Source: Leptasterias polaris (Eukaryota; Echinodermata; Asteroidea; Forcipulatida; Asteriidae). From it: a DNA stretch of 64,000 bases. Positions 12,401 to 21,489 of this stretch are shown one piece after another. The stretch lies in assembly GCA_037783415.1 (NCBI GenBank), contig JAZGTN010000022.1, positions 8,964,001 to 9,028,000 of the forward strand. The letters are read 5' to 3'. The stretch's first letter is position 1. Every line of letters begins with the position of its first letter. The notes under the pieces are model-generated. The model was not told where the DNA came from. It saw nothing but the letters and a program-made list of their open reading frames with translations, and did no database searches. The position numbers were made by a program, and so were the translations under genes.

Positions 12401-15400
12401 CATCCCACATAGTCCGTAGATCAACCACCCCGGCCTGACATAATGAATCTAATGCATCTAATGCCAATGCTGCAATGCTAGCTTGGGTCTGATGGCTACA
12501 GTCAGCTAAGAGCTTAGATAGCACTGGAAGGAGATCAGCACCATGATCAGGTCTGTAAGCAAACAGAACAATCACATCAATATACACAACCAGGTCCCTT
12601 TTCAAGAAGCTGTCAAGCCCAAAAATGTTCTGCTTAGCACAAACAGGTTACCAGCCAAAAAACTGTGTTATGTACCCTGTGTGACTGGTACCCTGTTCAT
12701 TTGCTTAGCAAATAAAATTCTGGGGAAGCATTTTCTGCTTAACATCTTTATGAAATGGGGCCGAGCCAGAGTATTGCACTTTTAACAGACAAAACGGAAT
12801 ACTTTTGGTGTACATTATAGTTACCTTTGTATACACACATCTCTGATACTAGCAGCTTTAGCTAGAAGTAATTCATTCTTAGTATTACTGTCAGAGCATT
12901 GAGAATCACTCAGTGGTTTGGATAAAAGCTTCTGTAGATGAGGGAAACTCCTGTCCTGCAATGAAGAACCAAGCACACAAGACCTCAATGGTAAATTACA
13001 ATAAAGAACCAATCAAAAGACATTAGTGAGAATAAAGAACCAATCACACGAGACCTTGATGAAAATCTACAATAAAGAACCAATCAAATGTAACCTCAAT
13101 AAAGAACCAATTTCTTAAAGACTTCTGTGGAAATAAAGCACAACTAAGCAGGAAACCAGTCAACGACAGTACATGTAACTTGGTGTTTTGGCTTGTTATC
13201 TTTTTCTTGTAAAAAAAAATTGTTTTGTGTTTAGCTACTGTTTGTGCTTAAGTAGCGCTATGGAATTAGAAGCTGGTGTTGACATTAACATAGCATTGTG
13301 TGTGATGGTCCATCATCATGATATTACACAGGAGTTTACACTGCGACAGTGTTGGGGAACAGTCTCCTGGGGGATGAAGGAGAGTGTAGGAAGGAGGGAA
13401 CAAGGATGAGGAGAGGCAGGGAGTGGTGTGCAATGAATTACCTGTATCTTCCATAGCTGTGTAATCAACCTCATCACCAGTGGATACATATTCTCATCCC
13501 CAGCAGACATTGACTGCAGTGTCTTCAGCACTGATGTCATACATACTTTATGTGTAACTGTATGGGGAATCGCCGTCAACAGGTCAAAGGTCAAGGTCTG
13601 GTCATGTTCCTCACCGAGTCTATAGAGAAGCAATGGCAGAAGGGATGGTGCCTGCCAAAAACAATAAAAACAGTCAGGTCATCAGAGTGAACTCACAATG
13701 GCATGTTGTGGCTGGGCGGACAAACACACCTGAAATTAATTGCTGTGGTACACCTGACCCCAATTAAACATGATATATTAGTAACAGATGTAACAACCAC
13801 ATCAGGGATCAAGAAGAACACATCAGTGTTAGGGTAAAATCAAAATAGTAACAGTCAGTCCTCTGTCAATGGGGATTAATGGGAATATGGTTGGGTTTGA
13901 GTCAAAACAAATCTTGCACATTTTCAAAAACTAAGGTCATGTCAGAAACGATGGCTGCGGCTACGTCTATGGCTGTTTCTAAGGGTGTTGCTGTGGGTAT
14001 CCTATGCTTGGATGCATGTTGAAGTGGTAATCAAGCCGCTAAATTGGACATGGCCTACATTTGATCCTGTAAGTCTGCTGCCACCAAGTGTCGAAACAAT
14101 TTTTCCACTTATCCACTTTTCCATGGATCACTTACCCATCTATTATCCCGATTTGCAATCTGTATCAAAACATTGAGTGCTGCACGTACGACCCTCTGCT
14201 CACGTCCCCACAGTAATGATGTCACTAGCAGCATAACAATACTGGAAACGCTATCACTATGGCTGATATTCCATTGGACAGATACCAGCCAATCATATGC
14301 AGCATTGGTGTCCTCCATCACAGTACAGGATAGATGAGAACAGTATCTCATCAACTGGTACCACGCATTCTTGGATTGAGTCTGTGTGCAATAAAGACAA
14401 AATGGAAAACATCAAATTAAGTTTGCAAGGTAAAACTGTCTCCCTGTCAGGATTAGACTGTGCAAGTCTCGCTCAAATTCAAACAATGGGACTCGTTAAA
14501 GTGCGTAAGTTTGTTTCCTTCATCCGTTAAAGCAATGTGCGCGGGACCAATTCAAAGGGGTCCCAAATTGTTCGAATAGAAGTGAGACTTGCACGATCTA
14601 GCAAACCAAGCTTTAGATTTCATGACCGTTTATGGAAAAAGTTGGAAAAACCCCACATCAAAATGGTTCCTCTACAAAATACTTCACCCCAAAATTTGAT
14701 CTTGTATCAGTTTTTAGAACAATCTTGCGGTGAACAAATAAAAACTGACTAGAGCGGGATTTGAACCTGCAACCTCCGGATTTCACGTGCCAGCACTCTA
14801 CTAACTGAGCTAACTAGCCCTATGTTGACAATCTCCATATTTAGTCTGCAGATCAGTTTTTATGAGTTTATTCAGTCGTTACCAATTAGATTGCACTGAC
14901 AAAACCTGACACCAACAAAACTGATCAGTTATCAGTTTAAATTATGACTACCTGATGCTGCAACGCTGGTCTCTGCTTTAAACCATTGTGGCTGAGCCTT
15001 CTCACAACAGAAAGAAGTTTGGATGCTGCCGTCCGATTGGCCGATCTTTGGTTGGTTCCCATCACATTCACTGGTACTGAGATAATTTGCAGTAGTGGAA
15101 GGATGATCAGTTGAATGCAGGAGTTCAACATGGGCGCCTCTTCTTCACAAACACTCACAACTTTCCTGACTGAAAACATAAACTTATTTTAAATAGACAG
15201 AAAAAAAGGAGAATGCTTAACAGATTGAAATAAACAAGTTTTTAAATAACATTGTGTCCAGTGACTGGATGCGGGTTGGAGTTTATTTTAGAGCTAAGGA
15301 CCACGAATGAAACAGAATTCTTTCCATACACAAGCTAGCAGTTTTTGCCGATACACCCAAATTGCGGGCTGATATGCACAAAATGTCTCTGATACGTGTG

Positions 15401-18400
15401 CAAAAAAACCCAATAATAATTTTTTTTTTTAATATATTTTTTTTGTCATCAGATCAATTTCACATAAATAAAGATAACAACGTTTTGAATGCCCCAGATT
15501 GCACAGTAGGGCTTTGAAAACCGAAGATAAAAAACACGTAAAAAAAAATCTAAGGACCTCATTTTAATTCACATGCTTTGGCCAAACTTTTAAAATGTGG
15601 GTCCAGAATGCCCCACAGCTTTGAAAAATCCTGGGAGAACCCTGGATGAAAAATGATTTTTCAGCCAAGGTGTTACTTGTCCTTGACTGTTTATAATAAT
15701 AATAATATAGAACATTTATAACGCGCACAAATCCGCAAAAAACGCTCATGGCGCAAACAGAGCAACATGGTCATAAAAACAAAAGCAACGTACACAAGTA
15801 CATAATAGTAACAGGATGCAATCATGATTTACAAATGGAAAAACTGAAATAAGCATTTACATATGATCCCGACCATAAGTGCTTTGCATGAGATGTGTTT
15901 TTAACCTGTTTTTGAATGTCTCAAGTGATGGAGAAGTACGAATATTGTAGGGAATTGCGTTCCATAACCGGGGAGCTGCGACAGAGAAAGCTCTGTCGCC
16001 CCAGGACCTAGATGATTTAGGCACAACCAAGAGTAATTTAGCAGCTGATCGCAAACCAGACCGGGGTGGATTATATAATTCAAGTAGATCAGAGATGTAT
16101 GGTGGTGCTTGATCATTGACAGCACGGTAAGTGAGAAGCAACAGCTTAAACTGGATCCTAAGATGAACGGGTAGCCAGTGTAACTCACAAAGGACCCAGT
16201 TTCATGGCTCTGCTTACCGCCGAATTCTGCGCTTGCAATCACCATTCTCCGCTTACCGAGCAAGCGCCGAATTTCTGCACTAGCTGTGTAAGCGTAGAAT
16301 GCCTAGTAACGTGGACTACGCAAGCGCACAAGCAAACATTCCCTGCTAACCTGTGAAATACGCTTGACATAAATGCGGAATTCCCTGCTTCCGTAAGCGC
16401 TGATTCTTTGCTTATGGTAAGCAGAGCCATGAAATTGGGCCCAGCATGGATGTATGGCCGTATCCGAATTGGCGGCTGTAGCTATGGCTACGACTGTTGC
16501 TAAGGGTGTTGCTATGGATGTACTACTATTCAACGCATGATGACGTAGAAACCTAGCCGTAGCTGTAGCCACTAATTCTGACCCCGCCAGACTTACCAAC
16601 AGACAGTAGTCCTCCAAGTTGATTACCGGGAGTCTCTAACATCAGACAGCTCAGGGAACAGAACAGTGTTTCATCCACTACATCAACACCACAAAGATCT
16701 ATCGTCTGCTCCAGGACCTTCAAACTAGCGGTCATGTCATGACCATGGGTCAAACAGTCCTTGCATAAGGTCAGGCCAAGAACAGACAGCGATTTGTAAG
16801 TCCGTTTGTCTGTTGATGGAAGACTCTGAGCGACTTGTACGATAGTGGTGAGATGGGAGGTGGCTTCGGTCAGCTCTGGCAGGCTAGTCCCCTGGAGTGA
16901 TAGTAAAATAATAGGCCGAGGGGCAATCCTGATGACATCATCTCAAGAATAAAAATCAAATTGTCACAGTGGTCCAGTGGTTAGACTGCAGGACTAACAA
17001 TCGCAAAGCTATGGGTTCCAATCCTACCAAGCTAACTGCTGATTTCACAATGACTAGAATAAGTATTGTCGACTAGTTACTGAATGGTAATTTCTTGATT
17101 TGTGCAATTCTAATCACATACATTAAACCAATGTTTGTATAAGAGAGATTTGCTGTTGCAAGCTTGGTGGGACTTTTCGCCGAGTTCCCTTGACGGGAAG
17201 ATCATATTAAAAAAACTCCTTAGGAACAAGCAGCCCCAGCAATCAAGCTAATCAATCACACAAGTATTCAGTACCCTCCTAAACACAAGAGCGCTATAAT
17301 TGCAAACCAAAACCCACACTCAGCCCTCAGAAATTGAGTCTAGTCCAATAGATCAATTGCACATAAGATGGTACTAGTAGCAGTAGTTATCAGTTTATAT
17401 ATAGCGCTTTATCTACAGGTGTCTCAGAGTGCTATGTTTGACAGTTGTGCTAAATGTTTGAATTATAAGACCCATTTATATAGCACCTTCTAAGGGTTTA
17501 AATGGTCCTGCGGCGCAATCTGCAGCCAACCATACCAAAAACATCGCAGGAAAATACCTTCTCTTATTGATACACTGGGTTCTTTTACGTGCGTTACACA
17601 ACACACAAGCCCTAAGGCTTTACATCCCATCCCATCCGAAGGTAGAAGCAATTATCAATGCAGTAGATGTGAATATCAATTAATTAATTTATTCTCTTTA
17701 CCTGTTGATTATTGTAAGTGCTGTGATTTAGTTTACTATGTAGAGCGAGCGTCTTTTAATGCTGATTATTACTATTATTATTATGAATGATTTGACTGAT
17801 ACCTTGGCCTGATGAAAGCAATCTATGACAAATGCAAATAACTCCATGGCCACAGAGTCCTGTCGGCTTGTAGAGACACTAGACTGGCAAATCTGCAGCA
17901 GAGTGTGAGTTAATAGTGTCTTGAAGGTTGCTAGTTGATAGGGTATGGCTGGATTCAGCATGGTGTACGCTAGGAAGGGATGTAACATCTTCACAGTGTA
18001 ACATGAGTACCTGCAAGAAAACAATGGCTTCTGTTACATCAAGTTGGAGCCAACTTGGTGTATGCTATTCACGGTGTTACACGGGTAACTGCAAGATAAT
18101 TATGGTTACTGGTGTATTATTGATTGATTCAATATGATGCAAGTGAGGAAGGGATGTAACATCCTCACTGTGTAACGTGAGTACCTGCAAGATAATGGAT
18201 TCTTACATCAACATAATGTATGTTATTCACGGTGTTACACAGGTAACTGCAAGATAACCATGGCTAATGATTTATCATGGATTAATTTAAACTGACGTAT
18301 CAGGAAATAGAAGTGATGTCCACTCTAACTGTGTAGTATGAATACTTGCAAGTTAACGCTTGCTTGTCTCTACATACATGTACCAAGAGATTTCTAACAA

Positions 18401-21400
18401 TAATAATAACAATAACAGGTAATAATAACAATAACATTATAACAATAATAATATTATAACAATAATAATAATAACACTGACATTTATCATGCACGACATA
18501 ACAACACAAGCATGCTCGAGGCACTCAAAACAAAAATTTTAAGTCTATGAGGAAAAGATGAGTTTTCAGTTTGATCCTAAATTCATTAACAGTTTCAGAA
18601 GTCTCCACTAATTCAGGATGTCTATTCCAAAGTCTAGGAGCTGCTGATAAAATGCTCTCTCTCCCCGTGTTCATTTTGATTTGGGACCAACCGAAGAAAA
18701 GACGCTGGATAAGCGGAGACCTGGGAGATATAATAACAATACAGTGCTTTTTATATGTGCGCTCAAAGCACTGATTATTCTAATGACAGATGAGCAGAGC
18801 TACTTTGATGAGACCCATTTTTATGATGGCTCCTTGTTTAGGTTTACAAACTGGTTTGGCTCAATCTGCAGCCAACTGTGTCAGAAACACCGCTGGCAAA
18901 CCTCTTGTCTTTATGATACTTGAACTGGATTCTTTTACATGCAGTACACAACACATGGGACCTAGGGTTTTACATCCCATCCCAAGTTGAAGCAATTATG
19001 GTAAAATTTCTTGCTCAAGGACACAAGTGGAGCTATTTGGACCCGTATCAACACCCTGACAACATCAGAACTTGAGTCTGGTGCATTAGACCAATTAGCC
19101 ATGACACTATAGAACTATTATAGGCACTTACCTGTCATCTGTTAGTAGATGAGACACCTGGTGTAAGACTGATGGCCAGCAATCGGGTCTGCTGGTCAGT
19201 ACTGAGATGAATGGATGAGGGGGTGACCTGAATCAAAGACAATCACAACATAAAACAACATCTTCAAAATGTTAGAATAATAATACCTTTTTTAGAAACA
19301 TTTTTATGGAAGTTGCCCATCACAAGGCACAAAAGGCCGCTCGAGGTGCGGGTTTCAAAAAAGAGATAGAAATAGAAAGCGTCAAGAATTAAGTTTAAAG
19401 AAACCCATTCACATTACACTTGAACTGGGACAGATTAAAGGCAGCAGGGACACAGCACAGGATGCAGGCAAGGAATTCCGAAGTGCTGCAGTATGTGGGA
19501 AAAAGCTCATTGAATACATCTTTGCATATATGGGAACCATAAAGAAAGGATTTACACAGCAGCAATAGTCCTCCGCAGGCCTGATACCTCATAGGGGCAA
19601 CAGAGGCAATTGCCTTCATGCCCCTGGTCGTTGCCTTGATCCCCTTGAACTTTTCAATAGAAATTTACATAGAGATCTATACCCTTTAAAAAGGCAAAAC
19701 TGACTGTGAATATCAGGCCTACCACTACACTTCATACTTGGTAATACATGCTTAATACATATTTATCTTTTATTAAATCTCACATGTTAATAAAAAACCA
19801 GACTTCCGATTCTTGTGCTCAACATTCTTTGTAATGTACATATGTATGCTAAAGGGTAGAAATCAGTGTTGCCCAAGGATGGTGAACTGAGCGAAGTGGT
19901 AAAAATTCAAATTAGTTAAGTTGAAGTCAAATTTACACGGCCTGCCAACAAAAAGTATTCAGTGTTCACACAAAGTATGACAATTTTTTGATTGGTAGTT
20001 CCTTTATAGGCAAATCTTCCCAGAGAAGTGGTGATATTGGCAAAACAAAAATGAGAAGAGTGGTCGGTGAAAGTAGCCAGGTGGACCAACGTCTGAATGG
20101 GCAGGCAGGGCTCATATTGGGGATAAAATTCCACAAGACCCCAGGGCTTGTAGCTTAAAATGTCAAGACCAGAATCTTGTGAGAAAGAGATTTTTACAAA
20201 ATTAAACATGTAGGCCCTGTTTTTATTTGTGCAATATCCACAGATTTACCTCGTTTTTCTTATGGGTAAGTATATTTTTATATTCAACAGAATTGTATGG
20301 CCTGGCAGACTCAAAGTCAACAATTTGAACATAATTTCTTTCTGTGAAAGATATTACACTTAGGTGTAATAATGTAATTATTCAATTAAAAAACACAAGA
20401 CTGTCGGACTTGTCCAGTCATGAGTTTACTGGCCTGGGGCTAAAATCACTGGCCTCAGGCCTGTGATCCAGTGTAAAATTTGAGCCCTGGAAGGGTAGAA
20501 ATCTGAGCCTACCTTAGCCCATAAGGAGAGTGATACATCCCTTCGCTAGTAACACTTGCTTGTATCTGTAGTAATAGCAGCTTTCCTAATGCTTGAATGA
20601 CCCCAGTAGTATTAACAGCAGAAGGGATGACGTTTAGAAGTCCATTCATAATGAAGGATAACTCTGCATGACCATGCTGAACTAATGACACCAGACAGTC
20701 ACTGCAAGCCAGACACACCGAGGATGACTGTACAGTACACTGTTCCCAAACAAGCTTCAGTTCGGCTATCTGTAATCAATCAAAGTACATTTGGTGTGCA
20801 TTAACTGGGTTAATCAAAATGTTGATCACCTGAATAATGTTAGGGCCTACCAACCATTTTGATGTGCTTAGCTACTTTTTGTGCTTATGCAGCTCTAGAT
20901 GAAATTGGCCCCATTTCACGTTGTGTAATTAATTTCTATAAAACCATTCTTTCACACAACAAATACATTGCTTACACTGTTTGCACTCGCAGCAGCGCCC
21001 GGTAACCAGTGCTTTTTCAACTGGTCGTTAATTTAATCCACTACCCAGAATGCATCGTGACAACGATGCGGTTGATGCAGGGCACTCGTATAATTTTCAG
21101 AGTTTCCCGAGACATGCGAGACATGCGAGATGTGGCTCGTGATGGATGGTTTCTCCGATTGTTGGCTTATAAAATCGTCAATTTGGAGCACAAAACATGA
21201 TCGTGAGTACAAATAAATGCCCAATGTTGCATCTTAGAAGTTAGACATATCAAAAAGCCAGTAGGCAGTTTTTAAGCTGTTTTGTCAAGATTTGGAGTAC
21301 AGCACCCCAGGCCCAGTTACTGGGTCTAAACAACAATGCAATGTGTACCTGAGGTGAACTACTGGTGATGAGATCGTTTTTCAATATTTTGTCCTTCTGT

Positions 21401-21489
21401 GATACGATCTGACTGTAGAGTTTTGAAGCAGCTGCGGTATTCAGACCACGGTCACCAAAATGTAGCCGACTCTTCAAATCCTCAGACAT
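987..21489 (-). CDS. FOCAD: Focadhesin (FOCAD), 5' 23 exons; 3' end beyond the left edge
   Basis: Large alpha-helical repeat protein. In vertebrates it is linked to vinculin-containing focal adhesions and to stability of the SKI mRNA-decay complex. Exons, 5' to 3' on the minus strand: 21349-21489, 20513-20769, 19132-19227, 17803-18010, 16597-16891, 14952-15169, 14136-14381, 13442-13651, 12825-12955, 12370-12552, 11945-12020, 11336-11470, 10558-10711, 9610-9801, 9187-9311, 6368-6460, 4851-4987, 3824-4052, 3428-3679, 2685-2897, 2175-2294, 1316-1438, 987-1136. All junctions are GT-AG and phases agree, giving 1328 codons; human FOCAD is about 1800. Matching landmarks are AKAASIRDVC (exon 9), NMPRGLY and PGLKQGLAG (exon 14), STAWLWARD (exon 17) and MVLDTLL (exon 18). 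Start chosen: the first ATG of the exon reading MSEDLKSRL, which resembles the vertebrate N-terminus. About 470 C-terminal residues are missing from the window. Confidence 0.93.
1398..1690 (-). repeat. 71-bp minisatellite containing the FOCAD exon 22 acceptor
   Basis: The first copy is inside exon 22. Further copies start at 1470, 1541 and 1612. On the minus strand each unit contains GTTTAG followed by about 42 bases of exon 22 (encoding NAGLAVCCGLMSHS), so three decoy acceptors lie upstream of the real one. Confidence 0.9.
4256..4390. repeat. 20-bp minisatellite, 7 copies
   Basis: Perfect tandem copies of CTACAGATTGCCCAGATCCT starting at 4261 with a 20-base step. Lies in the FOCAD intron between exons 17 and 18. 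The open frame across it is a by-product of the period. Confidence 0.95.
4600..4840 (-). mobile_element. tRNA-derived SINE (family C), minus strand
   Basis: The tRNA-like head in reverse (CCGCTCGGCCACGACAC) sits at the right end with the B-box-like GATTCAAACCC, and the body shows the GGTACCCATT and AAGGACACAAGTGTCATGACC segments. It ends about 10 bases from the 3' end of FOCAD exon 17. Confidence 0.7.
4968..5346 (-). repeat. 42-bp minisatellite repeating the FOCAD exon 17 acceptor nine times
   Basis: Unit on the minus strand: about 22 bases ending in GTGTTGTGTAG, followed by the first 20 bases of exon 17 (AGTCGTAGTGCTGATCTTGA). Copies step by exactly 42 bases from 4968 to about 5346. Only the copy nearest the exon continues into the full coding exon; the last copy has GTGCTGTGTAG. 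Confidence 0.95.
5363..5738. mobile_element. TTAA-type MITE abutting a SINE
   Basis: Starts TTAAAGGCAGATCATACC and its far end reads AGGTATACTTTGC. The interior resembles the elements at 493 and 33510. The SINE at 5741 begins where the right terminus should be. Confidence 0.65.
5741..6145 (+). mobile_element. Full-length tRNA-derived SINE (family B)
   Basis: tRNA Leu/Ser-like head with A box TGGCCGAGCGG and B box GGTTCGAATCC, a conserved body (CTTCGGATGGGACGTTAAGC, ACGTAAAAGAACCCAGTGCA), a tail ending GTGCTATATAAGAACTGCG and then ATT repeats. The tail resembles that of widespread deuterostome SINEs. Lies in the FOCAD intron between exons 16 and 17. Confidence 0.85.
6680..6835. mobile_element. 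Hairpin MITE (TTTTGGGAGTCAA core)
   Basis: A self-complementary stretch: CATTGCATAACGC through TTTTGGGAGTCAA on one side, TTTGACTCCGAAAATG through GCATTGTGCAATG on the other, with a roughly 20-base loop. A relative lies at 34018-34165. It sits inside SINE family D sequence. Confidence 0.7.
6938..7037. mobile_element. Short GGGCCCA-ended MITE inserted in a SINE
   Basis: Runs from GGGCCCAGTTTTGAG to CATGAAATTGGGCC, matching the ends of the elements at 8968-9177 and 16195-16443. It separates the left part of a minus-strand tRNA-like SINE (CGAACCCACGACCTTTGCC) from its right part (CCACTAGACCATCGAGCT). Confidence 0.6.
7034..8924. repeat. 70-bp minisatellite, 27 copies, with a 6-unit higher-order period
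   Basis: Each unit runs GGCCTGGTGTCTTGCC...ATCCTATATTTTA. The reverse strand of the unit contains a tRNA A-box-like TGGTCTAGTGG, and the forward strand a B-box-like AGTTTGAATCC. Units differ at two sites: GCCCGGTGG (G), GCCCGGTAG (A) and GCCTGGTGG (T). Reading order of types: G GGGAAT GGGAAT GAA GGGGAAT GGT G. Bases 7081-7500 and 7501-7920 are identical. Lies in FOCAD intron 15. Confidence 0.97.
8968..9177. mobile_element. Foldback MITE with GGGCCCAATTTCATGGCTCT ends
   Basis: Left end GGGCCCAATCTCATAGCTCT, right end GAGCCATGAAATTGGGCCC; the interior has GTAAGC-rich segments. A second copy lies at 16195-16443 in the opposite orientation. Confidence 0.75.
9187..15169 (-). CDS. FOCAD: FOCAD exons 6-15 (residues about 333-889)
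   Basis: Central region. Exon 7 (14136-14381) has AAYDWLVSVQ, and exon 8 (13442-13651) has HKVCMTSVLKTLQ and LITQLWKIQ. Exon 9 (12825-12955) has LLLAKAASIRDVCIQR, the best conserved stretch, placed by vertebrate annotation in DUF3730. Exon 10 (12370-12552) starts in the HGADLL segment, and exon 12 (11336-11470) has NPIVSSAAF and ALANFSEE. Exon 13 (10558-10711) has an acidic DEEEGED run before SCYINLLL. Exon 14 (9610-9801) has NMPRGLY and RPGLKQGLAG. The same order is seen in vertebrate FOCAD, so the model is collinear with no exon obviously missing. Confidence 0.9.
10143..10296 (+). mobile_element. tRNA-derived SINE (family A)
   Basis: Head AACAGCTCAGTTGG (A box) and GGTTCAAGTCC (B box), preceded by AAAATAGGGAGACCGCCAAC and followed by the family tail TTTGTTTGTTCAACC. 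Other copies: 14731-14840 (-), 25940-26090 (+), 27183-27316 (+), 36729-36944 (mixed), 42005-42140 (+), 52042-52175 (-). Confidence 0.8.
10770..11049. repeat. 56-bp minisatellite, 5 copies
   Basis: Perfect copies starting GAAATCACTAGTGATCG at 10770, 10826, 10882, 10938 and 10994. Each contains the palindrome ATCACTAGTGAT. Lies in the FOCAD intron between exons 12 and 13. Confidence 0.95.
12600..12775. repeat. Dispersed 'GCTTAGCAAA / TTATGAAATGGGGCC' repeat
   Basis: Segments CTGCTTAGCACAAACAGGTTACC, GTTCATTTGCTTAGCAAA and TTTATGAAATGGGGCC recur in varied order at 28925-29100, 55832-56028 and 59417-59575. Probably a small non-autonomous transposon. Confidence 0.6.
14731..14840 (-). mobile_element. 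tRNA-derived SINE (family A), minus strand
   Basis: Reverse-strand head with GATTTGAACCTGC (B box) and AACTGAGCTAACTAGCCC (A box), followed by ATGTTGACAATCTCC. In the FOCAD intron between exons 6 and 7. Confidence 0.75.
15690..16150 (-). pseudogene. LINE (CR1/L2-like) 3' end: reverse transcriptase C-terminus
   Basis: The minus-strand frame at 15857-16141 reads APPYISDLLELYNP, then LLLVVPKSS and FSVAAPRLWNAIPYNIR and TFKNRLKTHL, the familiar C-terminal end of CR1/L2-type non-LTR retrotransposon ORF2. The element ends towards 15690 in an ATT-rich tail. It is 5'-truncated with no RT catalytic core. Lies in the FOCAD intron between exons 5 and 6. Confidence 0.85.
16195..16443. mobile_element. 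Foldback MITE, second copy of the 8968-9177 family
   Basis: Starts CCCAGTTTCATGGCTCTGCTTACCG and ends GTAAGCAGAGCCATGAAATTGGGCCC, so both ends are inverted copies of about 25 bases. The interior shares the GTAAGCG / TAGTAACGTGGAC segments with 8968-9177 in opposite orientation. Inserted next to the LINE remnant. Confidence 0.8.
16597..21489 (-). CDS. FOCAD: FOCAD exons 1-5 (residues 1-332)
   Basis: The N-terminal block. Exon 2 (20513-20769) carries LVWEQC, then VCLACSDCLVSLVQ and FIMNGLLNVIPS, lining up with the vertebrate segment that ends in a similar NGILNLIPS. Exon 3 (19132-19227) reads SPPHPFISVL followed by RPDCWP, a very close match to the vertebrate protein. Exons 4 (17803-18010) and 5 (16597-16891) are less conserved helical repeats. 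Exon 4 has a partly duplicated acceptor region upstream at about 18066-18360. Introns hold LINE remnants, tRNA-derived SINE pieces and anonymous AT-rich DNA. Confidence 0.88.
17385..17670 (-). mobile_element. tRNA-derived SINE (family B) body, minus strand
   Basis: Contains TATATAGCGCTTT, CAATCTGCAGCCAACCATACC, TTCTTTTACGTGCGTTACACA and ACATCCCATCCCATCCGAAGG, the reverse of the family B body. The tRNA head is not evident. Other minus copies: 18735-19125, 38470-38835, 41425-41630 and 56030-56565. Confidence 0.75.
18050..18360 (-). repeat. Degenerate duplications of the FOCAD exon 4 acceptor region
   Basis: The exon 4 start (GTACTCATGTTACACTGTG on the minus strand) and the preceding CTTGCAG recur at 18131-18195 almost intact, and in weaker form at about 18066-18095, 18225-18260 and 18318-18356. 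In the 18131-18195 copy the frame stays open for about 25 codons before a stop. Confidence 0.75.
18400..18720 (-). pseudogene. LINE (CR1/L2-like) 3' fragment
   Basis: The minus-strand reading shows LSAAPRLWNRHPELVETSE and then FRIKLKTHLF, the same ORF2 C-terminal signature as at 15857-16141 but more diverged. It ends in an AAT/AAC microsatellite at 18400-18480. Confidence 0.7.
18735..19125 (-). mobile_element. tRNA-derived SINE (family B), minus strand
   Basis: Body segments CAATCTGCAGCCAACTG, TTCTTTTACATGCAGTACACAACAC and ACATCCCATCCC lead to CAAGGACACAAG and a degraded tRNA-like head ending TTAGCCATGACAC. It ends 7 bases before the FOCAD exon 3 donor side. Confidence 0.7.

Noticed and set aside
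15857..16141. 94-residue minus-strand protein as a host gene
   Set aside because: Its APPYISDLL, VAAPRLWN and LKTHL motifs are the C-terminal end of a non-LTR retrotransposon ORF.
16965..17040. tRNA gene candidate (TGGTCCAGTGG and GGTTCCAATCC boxes); similar on the minus strand at 46190-46285
   Set aside because: Box motifs are present but the arms do not pair well and similar pieces recur; better seen as SINE heads.
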